This document shows, one piece after another, positions 30,770 through 39,462 of a stretch of DNA of 64,000 bases; the stretch's first letter is position 1, and each line of letters opens with the position of its first letter. This DNA comes from an uncultured Clostridia bacterium. Its GTDB lineage: Bacteria; Bacillota; Clostridia; Peptostreptococcales; Anaerovoracaceae. The notes under the pieces are model-generated. The model saw only the letters and a list, made by a program, of their open reading frames with translations, was not told the DNA's origin and searched no databases. A program made the translations under genes and the position numbers. The DNA lies in assembly GCA_947302715.1 (NCBI GenBank), contig CAMYVY010000007.1:24998-88997 (forward strand). The letters run 5' to 3'.

Positions 30770-31501
30770 TTATATTCCTCCATCAACTCCTATTATCTGT
30801 CCCGTCACAAAGGAGGAAGCGCAATCGTCAGCCAGAAAATATACAACCTCTGCAATTTCCTCCGGTCTCCCCATTCGACCGAGCGGCGTCATATCACAGA
30901 GCACGCCTATTTCTTCTTCCGTATAGCCCTTGTTCATGTCCGTATCTATGACTCCCGGAGCCACCGCATTTACCCTTATTCCGGATGGACCAAGTTCCTT
31001 CGCAAGGCTCTTCGTCAGACTATCCACTCCGCCCTTCGTTGCGGAATAAATCGATTCATAGGACGCACCGCTCGCTCCCCACATTGAAGACACGAAGACT
31101 ATGCTCCCCGATTTATTTCCGATCATGTCCGGAGCAACAGCCCTTGCCGTATAAATCGCGCCCCTCAGATTAACATCAAGAACCTCTTCCAGGTACTCGA
31201 TATCCATTCCATCTATAGTGCCCGACCTCGACACACCGGCATTAATAACCGCAGCATCAAAGCCGCCAATGCCCATCATCGTCTTTGCTTCACCAACGAC
31301 AGCCTCTGCAGTCTCCGGATTTTTTAAATCCATATGAATTGGAAAAACCGCTTCCTTAAACTCGGCCGCAAGTTCTTCAGCGGCGGCTTTGTTCTCATTA
31401 TATGTAAATGCCACGCGCCAACCCTCGGAAGCGAACTTCCGAACGCACGCTGCGCCTATTCCCCGGGAACCCCCGGATATAAAAACGGTCTTGTTTCTCA
31501 T
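30770..31501 (-). CDS. Short-chain dehydrogenase/reductase, FabG-like
   Basis: A 243-residue SDR: cofactor motif FISGGSRGIGAACVR, NAGVSRSG, catalytic Ser in VFVSSMWGASG and YxxxK in YESIYSATKGG, and the terminal QIIGVDGGI. This matches 3-oxoacyl-[ACP] reductase FabG, but there are no other fatty-acid genes here, so another carbonyl substrate is possible. The start at 31501 lies 2 bp after the gap stop codon, indicating coupling; the in-frame upstream extension inside gap is not supported. Confidence 0.85.
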   Translation of the reverse strand: MRNKTVFISGGSRGIGAACVRKFASEGWRVAFTYNENKAAAEELAAEFKEAVFPIHMDLKNPETAEAVVGEAKTMMGIGGFDAAVINAGVSRSGTIDGMDIEYLEEVLDVNLRGAIYTARAVAPDMIGNKSGSIVFVSSMWGASGASYESIYSATKGGVDSLTKSLAKELGPSGIRVNAVAPGVIDTDMNKGYTEEEIGVLCDMTPLGRMGRPEEIAEVVYFLADDCASSFVTGQIIGVDGGI

Positions 31502-31503
31502 TT

Positions 31504-32520
31504 CTACAACAAAGTCCCCAGGTGCTTCATGGTCCTTATCATCTGGCATGTGTATCCCATTTCATTGTCGTACCAGGCAACAACGCGCACCTCGTAGATC
31601 TTGGTTCCGCATCGCTGAGCCAGCGTCTGCGTCGCATCGAATATAGAACCATAGCTGCTTCCAATTATGTCGCTTGATACGATTTCTTCTTCGTTATAAC
31701 CAAAGGATTCATTGGCTGCTGCCCTCATCGCTTCATTGATTCCCTCAACGCTTACGGTTTCTGTGTCGTCCTTCAGCGTTGCATCGAGGATTGTAACAGA
31801 ACCCGTAGGAACCGGAACTCTTTGTGCGGAGCCGATTAGCTTTCCGTCCAGCTCCGGAATTACGAGGCCGATTGCCGCAGCAGCCCCCGTGCTGTTCGGA
31901 ACTATGTTGATAGCACCTGCTCTGGCGCGACGGAAATTATTCTTCTTATGCGGACCATCTAAGAGCATTTGGTCACCTGTATATGCGTGAATGGTGGTCA
32001 TAAATCCGGTTCTAAGTTCCCTGTACTCATTCAGCGCCTTAGCCATCGGAGCCAAGCAGTTCGTCGTGCAGCTCGCAGCCGAAATAACGCAGTCATCCTT
32101 GGTTAGAGTCTCGTGGTTTACTCCATAAACTATTGTCGGAAGGTCGTTTCCTGCAGGAGCGGATATCAAAACCTTTTTGGCGCCCGCTCTTATATGCGCC
32201 ATGGATTTCTCCTTGCTCGTATAGAATCCGGTACACTCCAATACGATGTCAACGTCCATCTCTCCCCACGGTAGATTCTCCGCATTCGACTCTGCGTAAA
32301 CGGGTATCCTCTTTCCATCGACAGTGATGGAATTTTCATCCGATGTCACTTTCTTTTCAAAATGTTTCTGGACACTGTCATATTTCAAAAGATAAGCGAG
32401 CATCTCCGTAGTCGTCAGATCGTTAATCGCTACAACCTCGATATCGGGATCGTCTATAGTTTTTCTGAAAGCCATACGTCCAATGCGACCAAAGCCGTTA
32501 ATAGCAATTTTTACACTCAT
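31504..32520 (-). CDS. gap: Glyceraldehyde-3-phosphate dehydrogenase
   Basis: A 338-residue glycolytic enzyme. NAD-binding [12 protein letters not shown], catalytic Cys in [15 protein letters not shown], phosphate-site residues after [23 protein letters not shown], and the end strand [17 protein letters not shown] are all present; length is normal. It oxidises glyceraldehyde 3-phosphate with NAD and phosphate. GGAG 6 nt before the ATG. It lies between ahcY and the SDR, not in a glycolytic cluster (no pgk, tpi, pgm or eno nearby). Confidence 0.98.
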   Translation of the reverse strand: MSVKIAINGFGRIGRMAFRKTIDDPDIEVVAINDLTTTEMLAYLLKYDSVQKHFEKKVTSDENSITVDGKRIPVYAESNAENLPWGEMDVDIVLECTGFYTSKEKSMAHIRAGAKKVLISAPAGNDLPTIVYGVNHETLTKDDCVISAASCTTNCLAPMAKALNEYRELRTGFMTTIHAYTGDQMLLDGPHKKNNFRRARAGAINIVPNSTGAAAAIGLVIPELDGKLIGSAQRVPVPTGSVTILDATLKDDTETVSVEGINEAMRAAANESFGYNEEEIVSSDIIGSSYGSIFDATQTLAQRCGTKIYEVRVVAWYDNEMGYTCQMIRTMKHLGTLL

Positions 32521-32577
32521 CTCATTCTCCTTCTCTATTCGTTTTACATCACGCCGTCTATATTCCGACTCATCGAT

Positions 32578-33843
32578 TTACTCGATGTTCCAACTATTAA
32601 GATATTCTATTTGCTCTTCGGTAAGTGTATCGATTTCGATTCCCCACGCCTCCAAGCGCTTTGCTGCAACTACGGAATCGATTTCCTTGCTCACATCGAT
32701 AACCTTTTTCGGGAGCTTACCCGCATTTTCCTTCACATATAGCGCAGAGAGGAATTGAACGGCAAAGCTCATGTCCATAATCTCTGCCGGGTGGCCATTA
32801 CTCGCTGCGATATTAACAAGCTTACCATCGGCAATAACATTAACCACGCGCTCTTTCGATTCCCCATTAATGGCGAGCCTATATTCCATGATATTCTCTC
32901 TTGCTTCTCTCTTTCCTACAGCCTTCTCCTCAAGCTCGGGCATATCAATCTCGCAGTTAAAATGTCCTGCATTAGCGAGAATTGCTCCGTCCTTCATCGT
33001 CAGCATATGCTCAACCGTAATGGTCTTGCAGCATCCGGTTGCGCTAATAAAGATATCTCCGAGCGGAGCTGCATCCTTCATCGGCATTACATCATAGCCA
33101 TCCATTCTTGCTTCGATAGCCTTGATGGGGTCAACCTCACATACGATTACCTTTGCTCCCAGTGAGGCGGCGCGCATCGCGATTCCTCTGCCGCACCAGC
33201 CATATCCCACGACAACAACAGTCTTTGATGCTACTATCAGATTGGTATTGTGCATAATGCTGTCCCATGTGGACTGGCCCGTTCCGTATCTATTATCAAA
33301 AAGGTGTTTGCAATCGGCGTCGTTTACCGCAACCATCGGAAAAGCGAGAACTCCATCCTTTTCCATAGCCTTTAGACGTATGACACCAGTCGTTGTCTCC
33401 TCACATCCTCCGATTACGTTTTCTCTTAGATCGGGTCTCTTGGTATGAAGCATGGAAACAAGGTCGCCACCGTCATCGATTATGATATGCGGCTTATTTT
33501 CAAGGCACATTTCTATATGCCTCATATATTCCTCATCCGTTGCTCCGTGATAAGCAAAGACACTTAGTCCATCATCGGCAAGAGCAGCGGCAACATCATC
33601 CTGGGTGGAGAGTGTATTGCTTCCCGTAACGTGCATCTCTGCTCCCGCAGCCTCAAGTACCTTGCAGAGATAGGCTGTCTTTGCCTCCAAGTGGACGGAG
33701 AGTGATATCCTGAGCCCTTTAAAAGGCTTACTTACGCCATATTCCTCTTCAAGTTCCCGGAGTATAGGCATATTATTCCTAACCCATTCGATTTTTCTAT
33801 GTCCTGAGGGAGCCAGACCTATGTCTCTAACATCATAATTCAT
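32578..33843 (-). CDS. ahcY: Adenosylhomocysteinase (SAH hydrolase)
   Basis: A 421-residue NAD-dependent enzyme splitting S-adenosylhomocysteine into adenosine and homocysteine. Visible: GLRISLSVHLEAKTAYL, the GCEETTTGVIRL motif, MHNTNLIVASKTVVVVGYGWCGRGIA (NAD-binding), NAGHFNCEIDM and the C-terminal LYVKENAGKLPKKV. The archaeal/bacterial short type lacks the ~40-residue insertion of eukaryote-like enzymes. The start at 33843 has an AAAGGAAAA site; the ORF extension upstream is unlikely. Together with metY and metA it recycles homocysteine. Clostridia more often use the Pfs/LuxS route, so its presence is informative. Confidence 0.96.
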   Translation of the reverse strand: MNYDVRDIGLAPSGHRKIEWVRNNMPILRELEEEYGVSKPFKGLRISLSVHLEAKTAYLCKVLEAAGAEMHVTGSNTLSTQDDVAAALADDGLSVFAYHGATDEEYMRHIEMCLENKPHIIIDDGGDLVSMLHTKRPDLRENVIGGCEETTTGVIRLKAMEKDGVLAFPMVAVNDADCKHLFDNRYGTGQSTWDSIMHNTNLIVASKTVVVVGYGWCGRGIAMRAASLGAKVIVCEVDPIKAIEARMDGYDVMPMKDAAPLGDIFISATGCCKTITVEHMLTMKDGAILANAGHFNCEIDMPELEEKAVGKREARENIMEYRLAINGESKERVVNVIADGKLVNIAASNGHPAEIMDMSFAVQFLSALYVKENAGKLPKKVIDVSKEIDSVVAAKRLEAWGIEIDTLTEEQIEYLNSWNIE

Positions 33844-33925
33844 TTCTGTTTTTCCTTTCCCGAATCTATCATTGTTTATATGATGTAAATTATAACTCAA
33901 ATTATAGGTAATTTGAATACTTTGA

Positions 33926-33954
33926 TTGAAAAAGTACCGCCAATTTTATATAAT
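33926..33954 (+). promoter_or_regulatory. Sigma-A promoter of the M18 aminopeptidase gene
   Basis: TTGAAA (33926-33931), 17 nt, TATAAT (33949-33954), 40 bp before the ATG. Confidence 0.8.
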
Positions 33955-33993
33955 TGTAAGCGTAATTATTCTTGTTAATTTGGAGGAAATCTT

Positions 33994-35454
33994 ATGGAAC
34001 GTAAAAACGTCTGGGCAAGTTATAATGCCAAGCAGCTAAAGGAATTGGAAGTACTCTGCGACGAATATAAAGACTTCATCTCTGAAGCCAAGACTGAACG
34101 CCTCTGTGTGGACCGAGCCATCAAAGACGCCAAGAAGGCGGGATTCAAAGACCTTAATGCATCCATCAAATCCGGGAAAGCCCTTAAACCCGGCGACAAA
34201 TTCTATGCTCAGCATATGGGGAAAACCCTTATCCTCGGTGTCGTAGGAAAGGAACCTCTTGCTAATGGAACCAATATTTTAGGAGCACACATAGATTCGC
34301 CGAGAATGGACTTAAAGCAAAATCCGCTTTATGAATCCAATGACCTTGCCTACCTTGATACACATTACTACGGTGGAATCAAGAAATATCAGTGGGTTAC
34401 AGTTCCTCTTGCACTCTACGGCGTCGTTGTAAAGAAGGATGGAACCATCATAAATGTCGCCATCGGAGACGACCCGAAGGATCCTGTATTCTGCGTAACC
34501 GACCTCTTAATTCACCTTGCTGCAAACCAGATGACGAAAAAAGCAAGCGTAGTCGTCGAAGGAGAAGCCTTGGATGTTCTCTTCGGAGGCCGTCCCGCGA
34601 AGGACAAATACGGAAATAAGGACGGAAAAGGCAAAGGCGGAAAGAAGGACGAAGATGCGAAGGAAACGGTAAAGTCCAACGTCCTTAACATATTGAAGGA
34701 AAAATACGATATCGAAGAAGAGGACTTCCTCTCCGCTGAAATAGAAGTTGTTCCGGCCGGCCGTGCTCGCGACCTTGGTATCGACCGCAGCATGGTAATA
34801 GGCTATGGTCAAGACGATAGAGTCTGCGCTTTCACATCCTACAAGGCGATTCTCGATATAGCGCAGCCGAAGAAAACCGCGCTCTGCATCTTGACAGATA
34901 AAGAAGAGATAGGATCCGTTGGTGCTACAGGTGCGGAGTCCAAATTCTTTGAGGACACAATGGCAGAGCTTCTCGCTATAGTAGACAGTAAGGTCGGAGT
35001 ATCAAAGAACGAATCCTTTGACCTCACACTAAGACGCGCGCTCAGAAACTCCTGCGTGCTTTCATCCGATGTAAGCGCAGGCTACGATCCTTGCTACAAG
35101 GGAGCCTTCGAAGAAAAGAACGCAGCATACCTGGGACGCGGAATCTGCTTCAACAAATACACAGGCTCACGCGGTAAATCCGGTTCCAATGACGCGAATG
35201 CGGAATACGTTGGTAAAATCAGAAAGATTCTTGATGAAGGAAAAGTCGGTTTCCAGACAGCAGAGCTCGGAAAGGTTGACGAAGGTGGCGGCGGAACCAT
35301 CGCATACATCTTAGCCAACTATGGCATGAACGTAATCGATAGCGGCGTTGCAGTTCTCAGCATGCATAGTCCATGGGAAATCGCCAGCAAAGCCGACATC
35401 TATGAAGCATATAGATGCTACAAGGTATTCCTGGATAAGATGGATATGAGATAA
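33994..35454 (+). CDS. M18 family aminopeptidase
   Basis: A 486-residue cytosolic zinc metallopeptidase that removes N-terminal (often acidic) residues. Metal ligands are visible in GAHIDSPRMDLKQ (His, then Asp), the TDKEEIGSVGATG glutamate pair, LSSDVSAGYDP and the late VLSMHSPWE histidine. This layout fits the bacterial M18 form annotated as probable M18 family aminopeptidase 1. A Gly/Lys-rich insert (about 205-222; KDGKGKGGKKDE) again adds low complexity. A GGAGG site precedes the ATG, and a good promoter lies 40 bp upstream. The YwaF-like gene follows with a 1-bp gap. Confidence 0.93.
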   Translation: MERKNVWASYNAKQLKELEVLCDEYKDFISEAKTERLCVDRAIKDAKKAGFKDLNASIKSGKALKPGDKFYAQHMGKTLILGVVGKEPLANGTNILGAHIDSPRMDLKQNPLYESNDLAYLDTHYYGGIKKYQWVTVPLALYGVVVKKDGTIINVAIGDDPKDPVFCVTDLLIHLAANQMTKKASVVVEGEALDVLFGGRPAKDKYGNKDGKGKGGKKDEDAKETVKSNVLNILKEKYDIEEEDFLSAEIEVVPAGRARDLGIDRSMVIGYGQDDRVCAFTSYKAILDIAQPKKTALCILTDKEEIGSVGATGAESKFFEDTMAELLAIVDSKVGVSKNESFDLTLRRALRNSCVLSSDVSAGYDPCYKGAFEEKNAAYLGRGICFNKYTGSRGKSGSNDANAEYVGKIRKILDEGKVGFQTAELGKVDEGGGGTIAYILANYGMNVIDSGVAVLSMHSPWEIASKADIYEAYRCYKVFLDKMDMR

Positions 35455-35455
35455 A

Positions 35456-36211
35456 ATGAACTTTAGTATCAACTGGGATTATTTCTTTTCTCCTCCGGAA
35501 GATATTCCGGAGGAATACCTTTGGTCTATGTATGACAAGGTGCACCTAACCTGGCTTGCACTGATTGCGCTAACGTGCATCATTAGCTGCATACTGTTCA
35601 AACGATCAACAACCGAAAAGCAGGACAAGGTCTTAAAAGGCCTTGCCCTGTGGATCGCTTTTCAAGAAATTCTAAAGGATCTGCTTCACTGGTATGCGGG
35701 TATGTTGGAGATGGAATTGCTTCCGCTTCATATCTGTGGAATCAGTATTTTCTTTACGCTCTGGTACGCGTTTAAGCCGGGACCTCTAAACGGCGCATAT
35801 ATCTACGGCATGTCGCTCCCCGGCGCACTCTGCGCCGAGCTGTTTGCGGACTGGACCAACTATCCCTGGTGGCATTTCTCCGCTCTGAATTCCTTCACAA
35901 TTCATGCGGAGCTGATAATATTTGCGATGATGGCACTAACCTCCGGTCGGCTAAAGCCTGATATCAAGCAGATTCCAAAGATGACTATAATCATGTACGC
36001 ACTGGCTGTCCCGATTTATTTCTTAAATAAAAGATGGGATACCAATTTCATGTTCATTAATACGCCGTCGCCCGGGTCGCCCCTGGTGCCCCTATATAAT
36101 ATCTTCGGCGATGGATATGTGATTGCAGCCGCAGTGCTCGTGGTTCTTGTATGGATTATACTCTTCCTCCCCTGGTATATAATCGAACGTAAAGAGAAGA
36201 ACAAAAAATAG
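35456..36211 (+). CDS. YwaF-like integral membrane protein (TIGR02206 type)
   Basis: A 251-residue protein with about seven hydrophobic helices (around 30-50, 63-80, 90-108, 113-133, 143-160, 170-188, 217-240). The layout HLTWLALI, PLHICGISIFFTLWYAFKPG, ALNSFTIHAELIIFAMM and the C-terminal LPWYIIERK resemble the TIGR02206/YwaF family of unknown function. The start is 1 bp after the M18 stop, implying coupling; the ribosome-binding site lies within the upstream gene and is weak. The family name is a pattern-based call. Confidence 0.75.
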   Translation: MNFSINWDYFFSPPEDIPEEYLWSMYDKVHLTWLALIALTCIISCILFKRSTTEKQDKVLKGLALWIAFQEILKDLLHWYAGMLEMELLPLHICGISIFFTLWYAFKPGPLNGAYIYGMSLPGALCAELFADWTNYPWWHFSALNSFTIHAELIIFAMMALTSGRLKPDIKQIPKMTIIMYALAVPIYFLNKRWDTNFMFINTPSPGSPLVPLYNIFGDGYVIAAAVLVVLVWIILFLPWYIIERKEKNKK

Positions 36212-36214
36212 AGA

Positions 36215-36248
36215 AACCCGCAGAACGTATCTGTGGGTTATTGTTTTC
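36215..36248. terminator. Terminator between convergent genes
   Basis: AACCCGCAG / CTGTGGGTT stem (one G-U) with loop AACGTAT, followed by TATTGTTTT on the plus strand, between the YwaF-like gene and the convergent urea transporter gene. Confidence 0.75.
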
Positions 36249-36251
36249 AAA

Positions 36252-37319
36252 TTATGCTGCTTGCTCTGCGGCGGCTTTGATTTTTGGTACTGTCTCAGGG
36301 ACTCCCCAATACATCGGAGCATTGTATTCAAGTCCTTCTATGCTTGGCGCTGCCAGCATGATGAGGCAGCAGATAATCGAGAACGGGAAGGCCGTATATA
36401 CTGCGCCGACAAGCCCAAAGCTCACAGATAGCCACGCTGACAAAATAGCACTTGTTGCTATAAGGATGATATTAAGCACAAAGGATTTAGGTGTTATCTT
36501 GAATGCACGTCCATTAAGCACGAACATGAGAAGTGCACCGTTATATCCGTAAAGTCCTATCAAAACAGGGACATTCGGAACTCCGAAATACATTGCAGTC
36601 AGAGCTCCAAAGAGCGCGCCCAAGATGGCATTGATAAAGTCAATTCTGGACGACATAAGAAGCGCAGCCGCAATAAACGCAAATACCAATGGTGTGGTTC
36701 CTCCGAGAAGCTCGGCAACACCCGAATAAACAGCTTGAATGAATGTACCTCCATCCCAAGGCCCAATATCAGAAGGTGTCAGGTTTGCCGGACTATGAGC
36801 AATAACGCTCTCGGCCTGGCTGATAAATCCCATGTTTTGAGCGGCAGCCATGAATACCAAAGTGCTAAAGCCAAATGGAAGCCCCAACGCAGCAGCATTG
36901 AACTTGCCGAATACGGAAGCAAGTCCCAATGTCGTAATCGTCGAAAATATGGACGAAAGCGCGAAGAATACGAAGAACATCAAGCTGATTCCTTCGTTAA
37001 ATATAAGACCTCCCATTATTACACCGGTTAGCACCGAGCAAAACTGGTTGACCCCCAGCCTGCAGCCAATTGCAGGTGTTTTCATTATCTTTTGGAAAGC
37101 CACAGAAACAATCGATGACCAGAGACCTGCAAAACCTACCTTTGGCGCAACCAAAAAGCTTCCTATCAAAAGGGCTAATCCTGAAAATGTATTGTCACTA
37201 AAGATGATCTGCGAGAATCCGCAAAGGACTGCATCTATGAACCCCAATATAGGATTTGAGTCCGCAAGTTCTTTCCATTTGTTTAAAAACGGAAAAGGAC
37301 ATGATGCTAAAGCTCCCAT
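36252..37319 (-). CDS. Urea transporter (UT family)
   Basis: A 355-residue membrane channel of the UT family with two homologous halves, each carrying the urea-transporter pattern: FSQIIFSDNTFSGLALLIGSF in the first half and GDNTF-like phenylalanine/proline turns plus LGLPFGFSTLVFMAAAQN in the second. About ten hydrophobic helices. It would pass urea (or a related small amide) down its gradient. No urease or amidohydrolase genes are adjacent. A GGGAGG site precedes the ATG. A candidate promoter (TTGACA at about 37407-37412 with an AT-rich -10) lies upstream, with two TCGACTTATA direct repeats that could be an operator. Confidence 0.88.
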   Translation of the reverse strand: MGALASCPFPFLNKWKELADSNPILGFIDAVLCGFSQIIFSDNTFSGLALLIGSFLVAPKVGFAGLWSSIVSVAFQKIMKTPAIGCRLGVNQFCSVLTGVIMGGLIFNEGISLMFFVFFALSSIFSTITTLGLASVFGKFNAAALGLPFGFSTLVFMAAAQNMGFISQAESVIAHSPANLTPSDIGPWDGGTFIQAVYSGVAELLGGTTPLVFAFIAAALLMSSRIDFINAILGALFGALTAMYFGVPNVPVLIGLYGYNGALLMFVLNGRAFKITPKSFVLNIILIATSAILSAWLSVSFGLVGAVYTAFPFSIICCLIMLAAPSIEGLEYNAPMYWGVPETVPKIKAAAEQAA

Positions 37320-37659
37320 TCTACACCCTCCCCAAGTATTCTATTCCTAATTCGACTTATATTATTTCGACTTATAATTACAATTACTATCGAACTTGTG
37401 TCAAGACAATAGATTTTGATAGAATATTTGTAACATATATGTAACAAAAACACAACACTTTTTTCACTAACGTCAAGACATTTCTAATGTTTTTTCTAAT
37501 TTTTATCTGTCATGACAACTTTTTTGACTACATTTTGTGGTTTTTGTTGAAAATAGTGTTTTTGCTTCTATATATTCTCCGCCAAATGACCAAGAATACG
37601 CATAAAGGAACACAAATCAACGATTTGCTGTGATATCTACTCAGGAGGATATACACCTG
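37320..37659. other. Divergent intergenic region, urea transporter / mgtC
   Basis: AT-rich. Minus-strand promoter candidate TTGACA near 37407-37412 and TCGACTTATA twice at about 37352-37377. The mgtC-side half shows no clear sigma-A promoter and no M-box-like riboswitch that I can recognise. Confidence 0.5.
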
Positions 37660-37728
37660 ATGCACTTGATCTACCTGATGCACTTGATGATAGACAATTA
37701 TTGGAGTATATTAATAGATATTTTTTAA
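37660..37728 (+). CDS. Candidate leader peptide upstream of mgtC (22 aa)
   Basis: ATG at 37660 is preceded by a perfect AGGAGG (37643-37648, 11-nt spacing) and the frame closes with TAA at 37726-37728, 13 bp before the mgtC ATG and 4 bp before the mgtC ribosome-binding site. The peptide (MHLIYLMHLMIDNYWSILID plus two residues) is hydrophobic and contains the duplicated MHLI/MHLM, encoded by two copies of CCTGATGCACTTGAT at an 18-bp period. It could be a regulatory leader ORF like those of enterobacterial mgtC/mgtA, or coupled translation only. Coding status is inferred from the ribosome-binding site and position. Confidence 0.5.
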   Translation: MHLIYLMHLMIDNYWSILIDIF

Positions 37729-37741
37729 TTAAAAGGAGAGT

Positions 37742-38428
37742 ATGAGAGAAATGTTTGCATTAGAGGGATTTTGGAACTGGGAATGGATGCTTAGAATTCT
37801 ATGCTCCGCCGCAATCGGTGCCGTCATAGGATACGAAAGACATAACCGCTCAAAGGAAGCCGGAATCAGGACCCACGCAATTGTTGCTCTATCTGCGGCC
37901 CTTATAATGATTGTATCAAAATACGGATTCTACGATGTTTTTACTGCAGACCCTGCCAGGATTGCCGCACAGGTCGTCAGCGGAATAGGCTTCCTTGGAG
38001 CCGGAATAATCTTTGTAAAAAACGATTCGGTTCTGGGACTTACGACAGCGGCCGGTATATGGGCTACGGCAGCAGTGGGACTCTGCTTTGGCTCAGGCTA
38101 CTATCTAATGGGATTCCTGTCCGGGCTTTTGATCCTCATCGTTCAACTAATCGCCAGGCAAATGTTCACCTTCTCGTCCCCACGCACATTCTTCCAGATA
38201 GACATTAAAATCAATAAGGACAATGGTTCCGGTGCTATAAAAGCAATCTCGGATTATTGCAAAAAGTCGGGCCTCGTTCAATCCGAGAACAAAATCTACA
38301 AGTCCGAAGGTGAAGATAACGGTTGGGCAATCTTGACTGAAGTCGTAACAGCCAAGGACATCGATCCTTTGGCCATAATCGACGATCTTAAAAAGATACC
38401 GGGAGTCGTTCGAGTAGAATTGCTATAG
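37742..38428 (+). CDS. MgtC/SapB family membrane protein
   Basis: A 228-residue protein. The N-terminal membrane domain (about 15-140) shows the MgtC signature IGAVIGYERHNRSKEAGIRTH, VSGIGFLGAGIIF and LTTAAGIWATAAVGL; the C-terminal ~80 residues form an ACT-like cytosolic domain (FQIDIKINKDNGS... VVRVELL). MgtC proteins modulate ATP synthase or Mg2+/acid adaptation in pathogens, while SapB-type members are less defined; the exact role here is unknown. Strong AAAAGGAGAG site. A leader ORF precedes it. Confidence 0.9.
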   Translation: MREMFALEGFWNWEWMLRILCSAAIGAVIGYERHNRSKEAGIRTHAIVALSAALIMIVSKYGFYDVFTADPARIAAQVVSGIGFLGAGIIFVKNDSVLGLTTAAGIWATAAVGLCFGSGYYLMGFLSGLLILIVQLIARQMFTFSSPRTFFQIDIKINKDNGSGAIKAISDYCKKSGLVQSENKIYKSEGEDNGWAILTEVVTAKDIDPLAIIDDLKKIPGVVRVELL

Positions 38429-38482
38429 AAACCAGCAGAGAAAAATATCAATGCAAATATATCAATACAGATATAATGATGT

Positions 38483-38509
38483 AAAAAAACCGGGGCTATG
38501 ATAGCCCCG
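38483..38509 (-). terminator. Terminator of the tRNA-Val transcript
   Basis: CGGGGCTA-TCA-TAGCCCCG followed by GTTTTTTT on the minus strand, just 3' of the tRNA. Confidence 0.92.
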
Positions 38510-38516
38510 ATGAATA

Positions 38517-38592
38517 TGGTGCGCTGTACAGGGCTCGAACCTGTGACCTATTGGTTGTGACCCAATCGCTCTCCCAGCTGAGCTAACAGCGC
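38517..38592 (-). tRNA. tRNA-Val (anticodon CAC)
   Basis: 76 nt with encoded CCA. Acceptor GCGCTGT/ACAGCGC, discriminator A, U8-A9, D-arm GCTC...GAGC, anticodon stem ATTGG/CCAAT with loop GTCACAA (anticodon CAC, reads GUG), T-arm ACAGG-TTCGAGC-CCTGT. It lies downstream of the sdh/frd operon and ends in a strong terminator. Confidence 0.93.
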
Positions 38593-38667
38593 ATATGTTC
38601 TTAGTCACATTGGCAATTATACCACGATTGAAAAGTGTTGTACAGCAAACAAATTTCAGCAAACAAA

Positions 38668-39462
38668 TTATCTGGCGCGGTTCATTCTTGCCATCGATGT
38701 AATCGTCTGAATCTTCATGGGGCAAACGTCCACGCAGGATAGCGACTTGGAACATCCTGCGGCGAAGTGCTTTGCATATTCGCTTCTTATATCAGAAGAC
38801 GCATCTGATTTCGTCTCAGAAGACGCGCCACCCTTTGATCTATCACCTCTACTCGCAATGAAGTAGCAGTCATTAGCAAAGAGCGCTCCGAAGAATTCAT
38901 CGCCTCCACTGTAATTAGGACATACCTCCAAGCAAAGCCCGCACTTTAGACATTTGGCGACATCGTATCGCTGTTCAAATTCCTTTTCATTAATCTTCGA
39001 TATTCTCTCCCGAGCATCTGCCCTCCCATCTTCCTTTCCTTCGTCCGTCGAATCGCTGCCAGAGTTAGAAGCATCACTCGATGTGCACTTTCCAATATAC
39101 GCATTCGTAAGCAAGAGGTTCTTCTGTATAATACCTCTATCTACAACAAGGTCGCTTATCACAGGGAACTTACTCAGCGGTCTGATTTCTATTTCTTTTC
39201 CTAAATCTCTAACAAAGGTCTCGCACGCCAGGGCAGGTCTTCCGTTTATAACCATAGCGCATCCTCCGCACATCCCCTGAAGGCACGAGCACTCCCAACC
39301 TATGCGAGTTGTACTGTTCCCGTCAATATCCTCTATGTCATCCTTGTAATTGAGGTAATCCAAAAGACTCGCGACCGTCGCATTTTCCGGACCGTCGTAA
39401 TTAAAAACCTGCCAGTATGGCTCCGAGAAGGGAGACTGTTGTCTAAGTATTCTAACGTTCAT
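38668..39462 (-). CDS. Fumarate reductase/succinate dehydrogenase iron-sulfur subunit
   Basis: A 264-residue electron-transfer subunit. The 2Fe-2S site is ECSCLQGMCGGCAMVINGRPALAC; the C-terminal domain has CLKCGLCLEVCP and CSKSLSCVDVCP for the 4Fe-4S/3Fe-4S clusters. Two Ser/Asp/Glu-rich inserts (about 123-147 and 206-222) lie on either side of the first ferredoxin-like cluster; they are unusual for this subunit. The start at 39462 overlaps the flavoprotein stop by 11 bp and has an AAGGAA site. It carries electrons between the flavoprotein and the membrane anchor. In an anaerobe fumarate reduction is the likelier direction. Confidence 0.92.
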   Translation of the reverse strand: MNVRILRQQSPFSEPYWQVFNYDGPENATVASLLDYLNYKDDIEDIDGNSTTRIGWECSCLQGMCGGCAMVINGRPALACETFVRDLGKEIEIRPLSKFPVISDLVVDRGIIQKNLLLTNAYIGKCTSSDASNSGSDSTDEGKEDGRADARERISKINEKEFEQRYDVAKCLKCGLCLEVCPNYSGGDEFFGALFANDCYFIASRGDRSKGGASSETKSDASSDIRSEYAKHFAAGCSKSLSCVDVCPMKIQTITSMARMNRAR

